A stretch of 64,000 nucleotides of DNA, from contig NZ_GL883690.1 of the NCBI RefSeq assembly GCF_000205025.1, positions 43,714 through 107,713 of the forward strand. The letters run 5' to 3'. Below the pieces are notes generated by a model. It saw only the letters and a list, made by a program, of their open reading frames with translations. It was not told the origin of the DNA and did no database searches. Made by a program: the position numbers and the translations under genes. Source of the DNA: Parasutterella excrementihominis YIT 11859 (GTDB lineage Bacteria; Pseudomonadota; Gammaproteobacteria; Burkholderiales; Burkholderiaceae_F). Below are positions 1 to 8,070 of the stretch, in pieces; position 1 is the first letter of the stretch, and the number at the start of each line of letters is the position of its first letter.

Positions 1-1977
1 AGCGATTGGGATTTTGTCCTTCATTTGCCTCTTCGTTACGAAGATGAGACCTCCATTACGCCGATCGAAGAACTTGAAGTCGGCGTCGACGCCCAGGTTG
101 AAGGTGTTGTCACCAATAACAGCGACAATCGGTTCGGAAATTTTGAAGCTTGGGTCGATGACGAAACCGACATGCTCAAGGTTCGGTTTATTCACTACTA
201 CCCTTCTATTCGTGATTTACTGAAAGTCGGGAAACGTGTCCGACTCTACGGAAACCCGCGTGCCGCTTTCGGCGGCGGTCTTGAAATGATTCATCCCAAG
301 GTTCGCGCTCCGAAATCCGAAAGCGACCTTCCTAAAACGCTTTCACCTGTTTATCCCGCCGGCGAAGGTGTGACTCAGCTGTGGCTGAGAAAACGCATTG
401 ACCGCGCCTTAATGGACGTGGATATTTCTGACCTCTTGACCGAAGAAGAGCGTAATGAATTGCACCTTCCGGGACTTTCTGAAGCGATTAATTCTCTGCA
501 TCATCCTAAGGCCGGCGCTCCGATTGGTCCTTTGCAGAATCGAACGGATCCGGCTTGGCAGCGGTTGAAATTCGATGAGCTTCTGGCTCAGCAGATTTCG
601 CTGAAGAAATCTCGTGAAATGCGGGATATGAACAAAGGACCGTTGATGCCGCTGCGCAAAGGCGACAACAACTCTTTGACAGCAAAATTTTTCCATTCCC
701 TGCCCTTTAAGCTGACAAAGGCCCAGATTCGAGTCTGGAAAGATATTTACGAATCTCTCGGCAGCGAACGCCCCATGAACCGATTGGTCCAGGGAGATGT
801 CGGAAGCGGTAAAACCGTCGTTGCGGCGCTTGCCGCCTGCCAGGCGATTGATGCAGGCTACCAGGCGGCGCTTATGGCGCCGACGGAAATTTTGGCTGAA
901 CAGCACTTTAAAAAGATTATTTCCTGGCTGGAACCTTTCGGCGTCCGTGTCGTTTGGCTCTCCGGAAAACAGAAGGCCAAAGAAAAGCGTGAAGCCTTGG
1001 CGGCAATCGAAGACGGTGCCGAACTGGTGGTCGGAACTCATGCAATCATTCAGCCGGACGTTAAATTCAAGGCTTTGGGGCTCGCCATCGTCGATGAGCA
1101 GCACCGTTTCGGCGTGGATCAGAGATTAGCCATTCGTGCACAGCAAAACGGTATGATGCCGCATCTTCTCATGCTGTCGGCCACGCCTATTCCCCGAACC
1201 TTGGCCATGAGTTATCTAGCCGATATCGACGTCTCCGTCATCGATGAACTGCCTCCGGGAAGACAAGAGATCTCAACAAAATTAGTTTCCATGAGCCGCA
1301 AAGGCGATTTGGTCGAATGGATCGGCAAGTCTTTAGCCGCCGGCCTGCAGGCCTATTGGGTCTGCCCTCTGATCGAAGAAAGCGAAAAAGTAGACCTTAC
1401 CGCTGCCACTGAAACATGTGAAGAGATTAAACAAATCCTCCCTCAGTTCAAGATTGAGCTTCTGCACGGCAAGATGACGCCGGAAGATAAAAACGCTGTC
1501 ATGGATCGGTTTGTTAAGGGAGAAACAAAGCTTTTAGTTTCTACAACAGTGATTGAAGTGGGCGTAGACGTTCCGAACGCATCCATTATGGTTATTGAAC
1601 ACGCAGAACGCTTCGGGCTTGCCCAGCTCCATCAGCTCAGAGGACGCGTCGGCCGAGGATCGATCAAGAGTTATTGCTTTGCGATTTTCGGAGACCAGCT
1701 TTCAAAGATCGGCAAGGAACGTCTCCAGGTATTCAACGACACGACAGACGGCTTTGAAATTTCCAGAAGAGACTTGGAGTTGAGAGGGCCTGGTGAGTTT
1801 TTAGGCGCTCGTCAGAGCGGAGCTGCCCTGCTTCGTTTTGCTGATTTTGAAACCGACGGCTTCCTCGTTGAGAAAGCCATGGCGATGGCGGATAAGTGGA
1901 TCCGAGAAAAAGATCCGCGGGCAGAAAAGCATGCTGCCCGCTGGTATCAGTCTAAAGAAAAGTATTTGGAAGCTTAG
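1..1977 (+). CDS. recG: ATP-dependent DNA helicase RecG, 5'-truncated by window edge
   Basis: RecG remodels stalled replication forks and branch-migrates Holliday junctions. The reading frame is open from base 1 (SDWDFVLHLPLRYEDET, a typical RecG wedge-domain start), so the gene begins to the left of the window and about 25-35 residues are missing compared with the usual ~690. Visible parts in order: OB-fold wedge domain, Walker A GDVGSGKT, Walker B-type box DEQHRFG, motif III LSATPIPRT, and the C-terminal helicase motifs HAERFGLAQLHQLRGRVGRG. A TTG at 25 could be miscalled as the start. It ends against the convergent proC with a shared hairpin at 1982-2004. Identification is firm. Confidence 0.95.
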   Translation, partial: SDWDFVLHLPLRYEDETSITPIEELEVGVDAQVEGVVTNNSDNRFGNFEAWVDDETDMLKVRFIHYYPSIRDLLKVGKRVRLYGNPRAAFGGGLEMIHPKVRAPKSESDLPKTLSPVYPAGEGVTQLWLRKRIDRALMDVDISDLLTEEERNELHLPGLSEAINSLHHPKAGAPIGPLQNRTDPAWQRLKFDELLAQQISLKKSREMRDMNKGPLMPLRKGDNNSLTAKFFHSLPFKLTKAQIRVWKDIYESLGSERPMNRLVQGDVGSGKTVVAALAACQAIDAGYQAALMAPTEILAEQHFKKIISWLEPFGVRVVWLSGKQKAKEKREALAAIEDGAELVVGTHAIIQPDVKFKALGLAIVDEQHRFGVDQRLAIRAQQNGMMPHLLMLSATPIPRTLAMSYLADIDVSVIDELPPGRQEISTKLVSMSRKGDLVEWIGKSLAAGLQAYWVCPLIEESEKVDLTAATETCEEIKQILPQFKIELLHGKMTPEDKNAVMDRFVKGETKLLVSTTVIEVGVDVPNASIMVIEHAERFGLAQLHQLRGRVGRGSIKSYCFAIFGDQLSKIGKERLQVFNDTTDGFEISRRDLELRGPGEFLGARQSGAALLRFADFETDGFLVEKAMAMADKWIREKDPRAEKHAARWYQSKEKYLEA

Positions 1978-1981
1978 AAAG

Positions 1982-2004
1982 TGAGGCCTTCTTTGAAGGC
2001 CTCA
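1982..2004. terminator. Bidirectional hairpin between recG and proC
   Basis: Perfect 10-bp inverted repeat TGAGGCCTTC / GAAGGCCTCA with a TTT loop, lying between the stop codons of two convergent genes. The T-run is poor on both sides, so termination efficiency is uncertain. Confidence 0.7.
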
Positions 2005-2011
2005 GCATCAA

Positions 2012-2845
2012 TTATTTCTCCGCTGCTTCTACGCTTTCGTGGAAAGCGTCGCCGAGTTCAACGGCACGTTTCTTGCAGGCGTCCATCGCATCCTGCATCA
2101 TTTCCATAAAGTGACGGTCATTCATGACCTTGAGCGCTTCATAAGTTGTGCCGCCTTTGCTCGTTACCTTTTCACGAAGGACAGACGGCGACTCGCCGCT
2201 GCGTTTGGCGAGTTCGGCTGACCCGAGAACGGTTGCAATGGCCATTCTCTTTGCTTGGACGTCATTGAATCCGTAACGAAGTCCGGCTTCTGTCAGCGCT
2301 TCAATAAATCTGAATACATAAGCAGGGCCGGAACCGCTGATGGCTGTTACTCCGTCCAGTTCTTCTTCTTTCGTACACCAAATCAAATCGCCGCAGGCCG
2401 CAAAAACTTTGACAATAAAGCGATGGTCGGGTTCTGCTTCGGGTGTGGAATAAAGTCCGCAGACGCCGAGACCGATTTTCATCGGAGTATTCGGCATGGT
2501 GCGGCAAATGCAGTTGTGACCGATCATTGCCTCAAGGTCTTTGACTCGAACGCCGGCCGCAATAGAAATTACGAGTGCGTCTTCGATCCATTCTTTGCTG
2601 GCTTTGATGGCTTCAGCAAGCTGCCGCGGCTTGACTGCAAGAACAACGGCATCGATCTCAGAAAGCCACGAACCGGGTTCCTTATGAGCATGGACACCGT
2701 ATTCGGAAGAAAGACGCTCCAATTTCTCTTCATTGTGATCAATGACGTGAATATCATCGCCCTTCCAGTCACTTGAGACCATCTTAGAAATGATGGCTTC
2801 TCCCATGTTTCCGCCGCCGATGAAAGCGATTGTTTTTCTATTCAT
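2012..2845 (-). CDS. proC: Pyrroline-5-carboxylate reductase ProC
   Basis: Last step of proline synthesis: NAD(P)H reduction of 1-pyrroline-5-carboxylate, cytoplasmic. The 277-aa length is normal. The N-terminal Rossmann motif is FIGGGNMGEAI, followed by VLAVKPRQL and MPNTP, and the C-terminal dimerisation signature SGSGPAYVFRFIEAL. The ATG is preceded by AAGGAG at good spacing. It lies 2 nt downstream of the yggS stop; yggS-proC is a common bacterial gene pair, so the two are almost certainly co-transcribed. Confidence 0.95.
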   Translation of the reverse strand: MNRKTIAFIGGGNMGEAIISKMVSSDWKGDDIHVIDHNEEKLERLSSEYGVHAHKEPGSWLSEIDAVVLAVKPRQLAEAIKASKEWIEDALVISIAAGVRVKDLEAMIGHNCICRTMPNTPMKIGLGVCGLYSTPEAEPDHRFIVKVFAACGDLIWCTKEEELDGVTAISGSGPAYVFRFIEALTEAGLRYGFNDVQAKRMAIATVLGSAELAKRSGESPSVLREKVTSKGGTTYEALKVMNDRHFMEMMQDAMDACKKRAVELGDAFHESVEAAEK

Positions 2846-2847
2846 TT

Positions 2848-3573
2848 TTACTCCTTTTTGGTGTAGTCACGAGGTCCGAAAATTGCCGAGCCGACTCTTA
2901 CCATGGTACTCCCGCATTCCACAGCTTCTGCCATATCCGAGCTCATGCCCATCGAGAGCGTGTCGATATCAAAATTCAGCTCATCTCTTAAATGCAGGAA
3001 GATGGCATACATTTCTTTTAGAGGAGCCTTTTTGCCCTCTTCAGTATCCGAGGGCGCCGGAATTGCCATGATGCCTCGAAGCTTTAAGTTCGGAAGCAAT
3101 GTGATAGCTTGAGCCAGGGCCGGGACGTCGGCTGGCTGGCAGCCGCTTTTGCTCTCTTCGTCAGAGATGTGAACTTCGATTAACACATTTAAGGGAGGCA
3201 TATCTGCGGGTCTTTGCTCAGAAAGCCGCTGTGCGATTTTTAAGCGGTCTACCGTCTGAACCCAATCGAAATGTTCAGCTACAGGGCGGGTTTTGTTGGA
3301 CTGAAGATGCCCGATAAAGTGCCAGGTAATCTCCAAGTCAGGATGCTGCTTTTTAAAGTATTCGATTTTTTCGCACCCTTCCTGAACATAGTTTTCCCCG
3401 AAGGCCCTCATGCCGCACTTCACTGCTTCCTCCAAAGCATTAATTCCGAAGGTTTTTGAAACCGGAAGTAAAAAGACGCTTCCCGGCTCTCTGCCGAAGC
3501 GCATTTCGTCGTCTGCAAGTGATTGTTTTACCCTTTTGTACCGTTCTTCCAAACCGGGCTTGAGTATCGACAT
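2848..3573 (-). CDS. yggS: YggS/PLPBP family pyridoxal-phosphate homeostasis protein
   Basis: PLP-binding protein of the alanine-racemase fold without known catalytic turnover; family members buffer PLP and affect amino-acid pools. 241 aa, usual length. The PLP lysine lies in LLPVSKTFG; other family motifs are FGENYVQE, WHFIGHLQSNK and LSMGMSSDMAEAVECGSTMVRVGSAIFG. The ATG has GAGGAG upstream. First gene of a yggS-proC unit. Confidence 0.93.
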   Translation of the reverse strand: MSILKPGLEERYKRVKQSLADDEMRFGREPGSVFLLPVSKTFGINALEEAVKCGMRAFGENYVQEGCEKIEYFKKQHPDLEITWHFIGHLQSNKTRPVAEHFDWVQTVDRLKIAQRLSEQRPADMPPLNVLIEVHISDEESKSGCQPADVPALAQAITLLPNLKLRGIMAIPAPSDTEEGKKAPLKEMYAIFLHLRDELNFDIDTLSMGMSSDMAEAVECGSTMVRVGSAIFGPRDYTKKE

Positions 3574-3838
3574 TGAGCTCCTCCTATATTGAATCGTCAG
3601 TGAATAGTAGAACGATTTATAGGAAAAAAACTAAGGTCAGGCACGGAATGGTAACGTGTCAGGGTGATTATCTTGAAAAAAATATTATTTAATTAGTTAT
3701 TAACAACAATAATCTTTTTTTACCCTAAATGGTATCATTACTCATAGCTCAGAGAACATGGATAATAAAATAGTTATTCAAGTTTGATGAGCACTACAAA
3801 CCACCACATTGATAATCAGCATACCGGAGCATTTAGTT

Positions 3839-4333
3839 ATGCCAAAGACAATCAAGACAGCAAGAGGCCTGGCTCGTTTTGCGAAGGCCCCGTACGCATC
3901 CCGCCGCAAATCTCTTCCCAGACACTCCTTCGAAACTCGTCAGAAAGCATTGGCGATTTTCCAGGCCGGCGGAAGCTACAAAAATTGTGCAAAAACTCTC
4001 AATATTCCCGTATACACAGCTCGTGACTGGCATCGCAGCTTCCTGATCGGGACCTTCCGTGCAGAACATGGCGCTCGCCAGCAGTCCTACACACCTGAAC
4101 AGAAAGCCGAAGTGCTTCGTCTGCGTAAGGAAGAAGGCAAGTCCTACAACGTTATTTCTCAGTTAACGAAAGTTAACCGCGCAACAGTTCTGCAGTGGAT
4201 TCATAAGGATATCGCTCAGCAGCAGGCAGCAGAAGCTGCTGCACAGCAGGCTCCCGCAAACGACTCTGAAATGACTGAAACCGGTCCGGTCGGCGCAGTT
4301 GCCGAAATGACCACATCCGGTCCCACAGCCTAA
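3839..4333 (+). CDS. Transposase-type helix-turn-helix protein (stand-alone)
   Basis: A 164-aa basic protein with two HTH-like segments: residues ~20-70 (RHSFETRQKALAIFQ, SYKNCAKTLNIPVYTARDW) and ~85-125 (YTPEQKAEVLRLRKEEG, SYNVISQLTKVNRATVLQWI). Both resemble the paired HTH of IS630/IS3-type transposases, but no DDE catalytic domain follows. The tail is Ala/Gln-rich and then acidic. The ATG at 3839 has GGAG 9 nt upstream and is preferred over a TTG at 3809 that would add 10 residues. No terminal inverted repeats are apparent. It may be a domesticated DNA-binding protein; its target is unknown. Confidence 0.75.
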   Translation: MPKTIKTARGLARFAKAPYASRRKSLPRHSFETRQKALAIFQAGGSYKNCAKTLNIPVYTARDWHRSFLIGTFRAEHGARQQSYTPEQKAEVLRLRKEEGKSYNVISQLTKVNRATVLQWIHKDIAQQQAAEAAAQQAPANDSEMTETGPVGAVAEMTTSGPTA

Positions 4334-4374
4334 TTGATTATCTAAGAATATTCGCGGATAAATAAGCGAAAAGC

Positions 4375-4428
4375 AGCGCCGACAGCGGCACCGAAAAGTC
4401 TCTCCTTTCCGGTTTCCACTTCGGCGCT
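4375..4428 (+). other. Long two-tier stem-loop upstream of queH
   Basis: Outer stem AGCGCCGA (4375-4382) with TCGGCGCT (4421-4428); inner stem ACCGAAAAG (4390-4398) with CTTTCCGGT (4405-4413), one A/C mismatch, loop TCTCTC; symmetric 7-nt internal loops between them. It ends 32 nt before the queH ATG. There is no T-run, so it is not a classical terminator. It could be a leader structure or an end signal for the HTH gene. Function unknown. Confidence 0.45.
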
Positions 4429-4460
4429 AGTCTTGTTTCTAGTCTTTCCTTTTGATAAGC

Positions 4461-5063
4461 ATGAGTTCTCTGGTTTTGGGACCGCTCCCCAAAGAAGTTC
4501 TATTGCATTCCTGTTGCGCACCCTGCTCTGCCGCCATCTTAGAGTGGCTCCAGCAGAATGGCGTGCGTCCGACGATCTTTTTCTATAACCCGAATATTTA
4601 TCCGGTGAAAGAATATTTGATTCGTAAAAACGAACTGGATCGATTCGCTCAATCATTAGGAATTCGGGTTATTGACGGCGACTACCGACACGACCTTTGG
4701 AGACTTGCCGTCATCGGATTGGAAAAAGAACCGGAAAGAGGACGCCGCTGCCTCGCTTGCTTCAAGCACCGCCTTCTCGTGACGGCTGAATGCGCGAAGC
4801 GCGAAGGGATTGAACTCTACACAACTACCTTGGCCGGATCACGCTGGAAGAGCGCCGAACAAATTCGAGAAGCGGCAGCTCACGCTAAATCTTTAATTCC
4901 TGAAAGCACCTATTGGGACGTGAACTGGAAAAAAGGCGGTCTGCAGGAACGACGCGGTATTTTGCTCAAAGAAAACGGCTTCTACAATCAGCGGTACTGC
5001 GGCTGCGAGTTTTCAATGGGGCATTTGACAGAAGAGCAAAGAATAGAAATTTTGAAGCGATAG
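4461..5063 (+). CDS. queH: Epoxyqueuosine reductase QueH
   Basis: Reduces epoxyqueuosine to queuosine in tRNA, the last step of Q synthesis; this is the non-homologous alternative to QueG. About 200 aa. Iron-binding cysteines are visible: HSCCAPCS at residues ~14-21, RRCLACFKHRL near the middle and YCGCEFSM near the end, with family motifs FYNPNIYPVKEYLIRK and TTLAGSRWKS. The ATG at 4461 is preferred; an in-frame TTG 9 nt earlier is possible. No good Shine-Dalgarno is seen, and a large stem-loop lies just upstream. Confidence 0.9.
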   Translation: MSSLVLGPLPKEVLLHSCCAPCSAAILEWLQQNGVRPTIFFYNPNIYPVKEYLIRKNELDRFAQSLGIRVIDGDYRHDLWRLAVIGLEKEPERGRRCLACFKHRLLVTAECAKREGIELYTTTLAGSRWKSAEQIREAAAHAKSLIPESTYWDVNWKKGGLQERRGILLKENGFYNQRYCGCEFSMGHLTEEQRIEILKR

Positions 5064-5275
5064 TAAAAATCAGATTTTTCTCTTGCAAAACATGGAACTT
5101 TTGTCGATGACTCAATGATTTTTCATCTCCGGGAAATATTCTCTGCATCCTATTTTTCAAGTATTTTCTTCAGGATATGCTTAAAAAGCATAAAAGACCG
5201 AACGTAAAGTATTTGATTTTTTGTCGACACGGTTTGGATAATCTCGAAAGGTTATCTTTAGCGGGAGAGTAATCT

Positions 5276-5878
5276 ATGAGAGTTTTTGTTATTAATGCTG
5301 GAGTAAAGCGGCCGGACGGCTCGGGCGGATGGCTTAATGCCGAAATGACTCGCATGGCAAAAGAGGCATTCGAGCGCAGAAAGATAGAAAGCATCATTAC
5401 GGATCTCAATGAGAAATGGGACCTGGAAAAAGAAGTCGAAAAAGTTCTCGGTTCCGATTTGCTGCTGGTTCAGACACCTATATGGGCCATGTCCACGCCT
5501 TGGCAGTATACGAAATGGCAAGACATTGTCCTTACCGATCCGCGTGTCTGCGGTACAGATGGGCGGACACGAAAGGATCCAAACAAGCTTTACGGTACGG
5601 GCGGTTTTCTTACGAAAAAGCGTTATTGGATAAGTACAACATGGAACGCTCCCGAGGACGCCGTGTGCGAACCAGGACAATTCTTTGATGCTCGTGGACT
5701 TGAAGGTGTATTAATGCCTTTGCACAAACAGTTTCAGTATATGGGTATCAAACCTTTGGCACCGAGTTTTGCTATTTTTGACGTTTACAAAAATCCCACA
5801 GTTGAGTCTGATTTGCTCCGGTGGAAATCAACTCTTGAGGTGGTGACAGGCAAGCTGTTGATAGGTCAAACTCAATGA
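5276..5878 (+). CDS. MdaB-type NAD(P)H:quinone oxidoreductase
   Basis: Flavodoxin-fold FAD enzyme predicted to reduce quinones by two electrons, protecting against semiquinone stress. 200 aa, the MdaB family length. Motifs: N-terminal nucleotide-binding strand and loop NAGVKRPDGSGGWLN, then LLVQTPIWAMSTPWQYTKWQD, the YGTGGFLTKKRYWISTTWNAP segment and QFQYMGIKPLAP. A GGGAGAG stretch sits just before the ATG. Monocistronic by spacing. Family assignment is good; the symbol mdaB is probable but withheld. Confidence 0.85.
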   Translation: MRVFVINAGVKRPDGSGGWLNAEMTRMAKEAFERRKIESIITDLNEKWDLEKEVEKVLGSDLLLVQTPIWAMSTPWQYTKWQDIVLTDPRVCGTDGRTRKDPNKLYGTGGFLTKKRYWISTTWNAPEDAVCEPGQFFDARGLEGVLMPLHKQFQYMGIKPLAPSFAIFDVYKNPTVESDLLRWKSTLEVVTGKLLIGQTQ

Positions 5879-6015
5879 GAAGACCAATAAATTCGTAACT
5901 ATCCGTCTCTGTAAACCTAGATCTTTAGATTGAGGGCCTTAGGTTGAATGGCGTCTCTAATTGAATGTTTTTTGAAAAGTTCTTCCACAATTCTGCAAGA
6001 AACAGCAGAGATACA

Positions 6016-6053
6016 AAAAGCGCAGCAGCTCAATTCAAGTGCCCTGCGCTTTT
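6016..6053. terminator. Terminator between convergent genes
   Basis: 10-bp inverted repeat AAAAGCGCAG / CTGCGCTTTT with an 18-nt loop, between the MdaB-like gene and the minus-strand hydrolase. The A/T flanks give a short T-run in both directions. Confidence 0.7.
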
Positions 6054-6079
6054 CAACTCTCTAGGAAGATGCTTTCAGA

Positions 6080-7129
6080 TTACGTCTTCAGATATTTGCC
6101 GAAGAATTCCTGAAGTTTGGCAGCTTCTTCATTGACGTACTTAGGAACCCAGTATGTTTCAATGTGCTGAGCGCCTTTAACCAGATAAATTTCTTTATCT
6201 TTTGTACCGGTTGCCTTCTTGATGGCGTCATCAGTCATGTAGCGGGTGTCAGAAACATCGCCGGCAATCATGAGAAGCGGCTGGTGGATCATGGCCATAT
6301 GGTCATCGACGTCCCAGTTCATCAGATCCATCAGGCTGCTCTGCGTGTAGAGGAAGGTGGAATTGGGATGAGCATGAGTACGGAAATAATAGAAGAAGCC
6401 GTCTCTGTAAAGTGCGAACGGGAGCTTCTTGGCCTGTTCATCTGTCAGATTCATAGCGCCGACTAAGCGAACATCGCCTTCTTTTTCAAAGGTTCTTGCT
6501 TCGGCAGCCTGAGCAAGTCTCTGCTGGATCGTGTCCATCTGGGAGTCTTGGAAGCCGTTTCTACGAACGCGGCCGCTGTTGAACATAGAGATGGTGGCAA
6601 CAGCCTTGATGCGAGGATCCTTCTGAGCGGCGCCGAGGGTGTATCCGCCACCGCCGCAAATGCCTAAGGCACCGATTTCATTTGCGTTCACACCAGGATA
6701 AGTTCTGATGTAGTCAACCATGCCGTTGATGTCTTCGATACGGTTAGCAGGTTTGTCGGTGTGTCTCGGTTCACCGCCGCTAGCACCCTGATAACGAGCA
6801 TCAGCAGCAACGGTGATGTAACCCATTCCGGCGAGTTTTTCTGCAAAGAGACCGGCAACCTGTTCTTTAACGCCGCCGTTCGGGTGAGCAACGACGATGG
6901 CGGGATAGGATTTCTTCGGATCGTAGCCGGCAGGAGTGTAGACGTTGGCAGCAACGCGGATGCCGTCAACTGTATAGGAAACAGGATGAATATTTACTTT
7001 ACCAGCAACATTTTCTGTAATTGCATTGTCGTATACCAGGCCGTAAGGATTCTTAGAGAAATCCGCGGCGACAGCTGAATAAGTAGTCATAAGAGCTCCC
7101 ACTAAAGCAGCACAAAGTAGTTTTTTCAT
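6080..7129 (-). CDS. Exported alpha/beta hydrolase with Cys nucleophile elbow (YcjY/dienelactone-hydrolase-like)
   Basis: Secreted or periplasmic alpha/beta hydrolase, 349 aa, with a Sec signal peptide (KKLLCAALVGALMTTYSAVAA). The oxyanion-side motif is AHPNGGVKEQ and the nucleophile elbow is GICGGGGY, with Cys in place of the usual Ser, as in dienelactone hydrolases and the YcjY-like family. Asp in MIAGDVSD and His in VKGAQHIETY complete a plausible triad. An ATG at 7129 with AGGTG upstream is preferred over a GTG at 7138. Monocistronic, with a long upstream spacer. Substrate unknown. Confidence 0.8.
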   Translation of the reverse strand: MKKLLCAALVGALMTTYSAVAADFSKNPYGLVYDNAITENVAGKVNIHPVSYTVDGIRVAANVYTPAGYDPKKSYPAIVVAHPNGGVKEQVAGLFAEKLAGMGYITVAADARYQGASGGEPRHTDKPANRIEDINGMVDYIRTYPGVNANEIGALGICGGGGYTLGAAQKDPRIKAVATISMFNSGRVRRNGFQDSQMDTIQQRLAQAAEARTFEKEGDVRLVGAMNLTDEQAKKLPFALYRDGFFYYFRTHAHPNSTFLYTQSSLMDLMNWDVDDHMAMIHQPLLMIAGDVSDTRYMTDDAIKKATGTKDKEIYLVKGAQHIETYWVPKYVNEEAAKLQEFFGKYLKT

Positions 7130-7608
7130 GCTTCGCACCTATCAATAAAAAAATCAATAAATGATCGATGTGTACATATTAGGGATATGTCTAAGGCCGC
7201 TATGTCTCGTATTTCTGGAAATTTTGCCTATTTTTGCGGTAAAGGCAGAAAACAGGATTTTTTGCTGGCCTGACGGAGCAGCGTCTACCCACTCTTAAGC
7301 TCTTCATTCCGGCTGCTGCCTGTAGGTTTTCGAAAAACGTTCGTTCTCCTCTCTTGGGTAAGAATAATTAGAAAGTCAGAAAAACTACAAGAAATTACAC
7401 AATGAGGTGATCGATTAACGTTTTGAATTATTGTTTCTTTTCGAACTTTTCACAGGTAAGCGTTCTGAAATTCGTTGGTCAGCCGAAGGCGCTGATGTAA
7501 AATCAGGCAGAATGGGCCTTGTAAGTAATTATTTCAGAGAAATAAAAACCTCATCTCTTCTAATCACGACAAGTCCATAGAACAACCTCATTAACAAGAG
7601 TCACAATT
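7130..7608. other. 479-bp spacer between divergent hydrolase and tct genes
   Basis: No credible gene. It must contain the promoters of the minus-strand hydrolase and the plus-strand tctBA genes. I find no long inverted repeat, known riboswitch or clear FNR-type site. An AAGAG ribosome-binding site precedes tctB at 7609. Confidence 0.5.
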
Positions 7609-8058
7609 ATGAAAGAGTCCGACTTATGCGTCATTGCGGTAGTCTATGGCGTTGCGACCTGGTTTTTGGTCATGACGCTGCAGCTGCCGCCGGCTGCTCA
7701 ATCCTACCCTCTAATTCTTTTAACTGCCCTTTACTGCTGCAATACGCTTTTCTTAGGTAAACAGTTATATTCCTTCTACCGCCATCGAGTTGTCCTGAAT
7801 GACTTCAGAAAATTGTTCGCAGGATTCCTTCCCGGACAATTTTTCGGTGTCTTGGCAGGCTGCATTATTTATATGGCCTTAGTGAACTATTTGGGCTATT
7901 ACATCTCCAGCGTTCTTTATCTGCTGCTGGCCCAGTTCTTTCTGAAAGTAAAACCGATACCCGCAATTATCAGCTGCGCCTGCATCATGATTGTGACTTA
8001 TCTGGTTTTCTCGATGTTCCTGCATGTTCCTCTTCCCCTCGGGATTTGGTTTGAATAA
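7609..8058 (+). CDS. tctB: TctB-family small membrane subunit of tripartite tricarboxylate transporter
   Basis: Small membrane subunit (149 aa) of a binding-protein-dependent secondary transporter for carboxylates. Four hydrophobic segments fit TctB: residues ~5-25, ~28-45, ~70-95 and a long pair at ~100-145. It starts a TctB-TctA-TctC set, 12 nt upstream of tctA, which has a strong AAGGAG site. The low sequence identity normal for TctB means the call rests partly on context. Confidence 0.85.
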   Translation: MKESDLCVIAVVYGVATWFLVMTLQLPPAAQSYPLILLTALYCCNTLFLGKQLYSFYRHRVVLNDFRKLFAGFLPGQFFGVLAGCIIYMALVNYLGYYISSVLYLLLAQFFLKVKPIPAIISCACIMIVTYLVFSMFLHVPLPLGIWFE

Positions 8059-8070
8059 GGAGAAGAAACC

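Noticed and set aside
409..1104. 231-aa open frame on the minus strand inside recG
   Set aside because: Antisense shadow of recG, which has full helicase motifs; no ribosome-binding site or family match.
4331..4460. preQ1 riboswitch before queH
   Set aside because: No short C-rich stem with A-rich tail pseudoknot pattern; the structure present is much larger and different.
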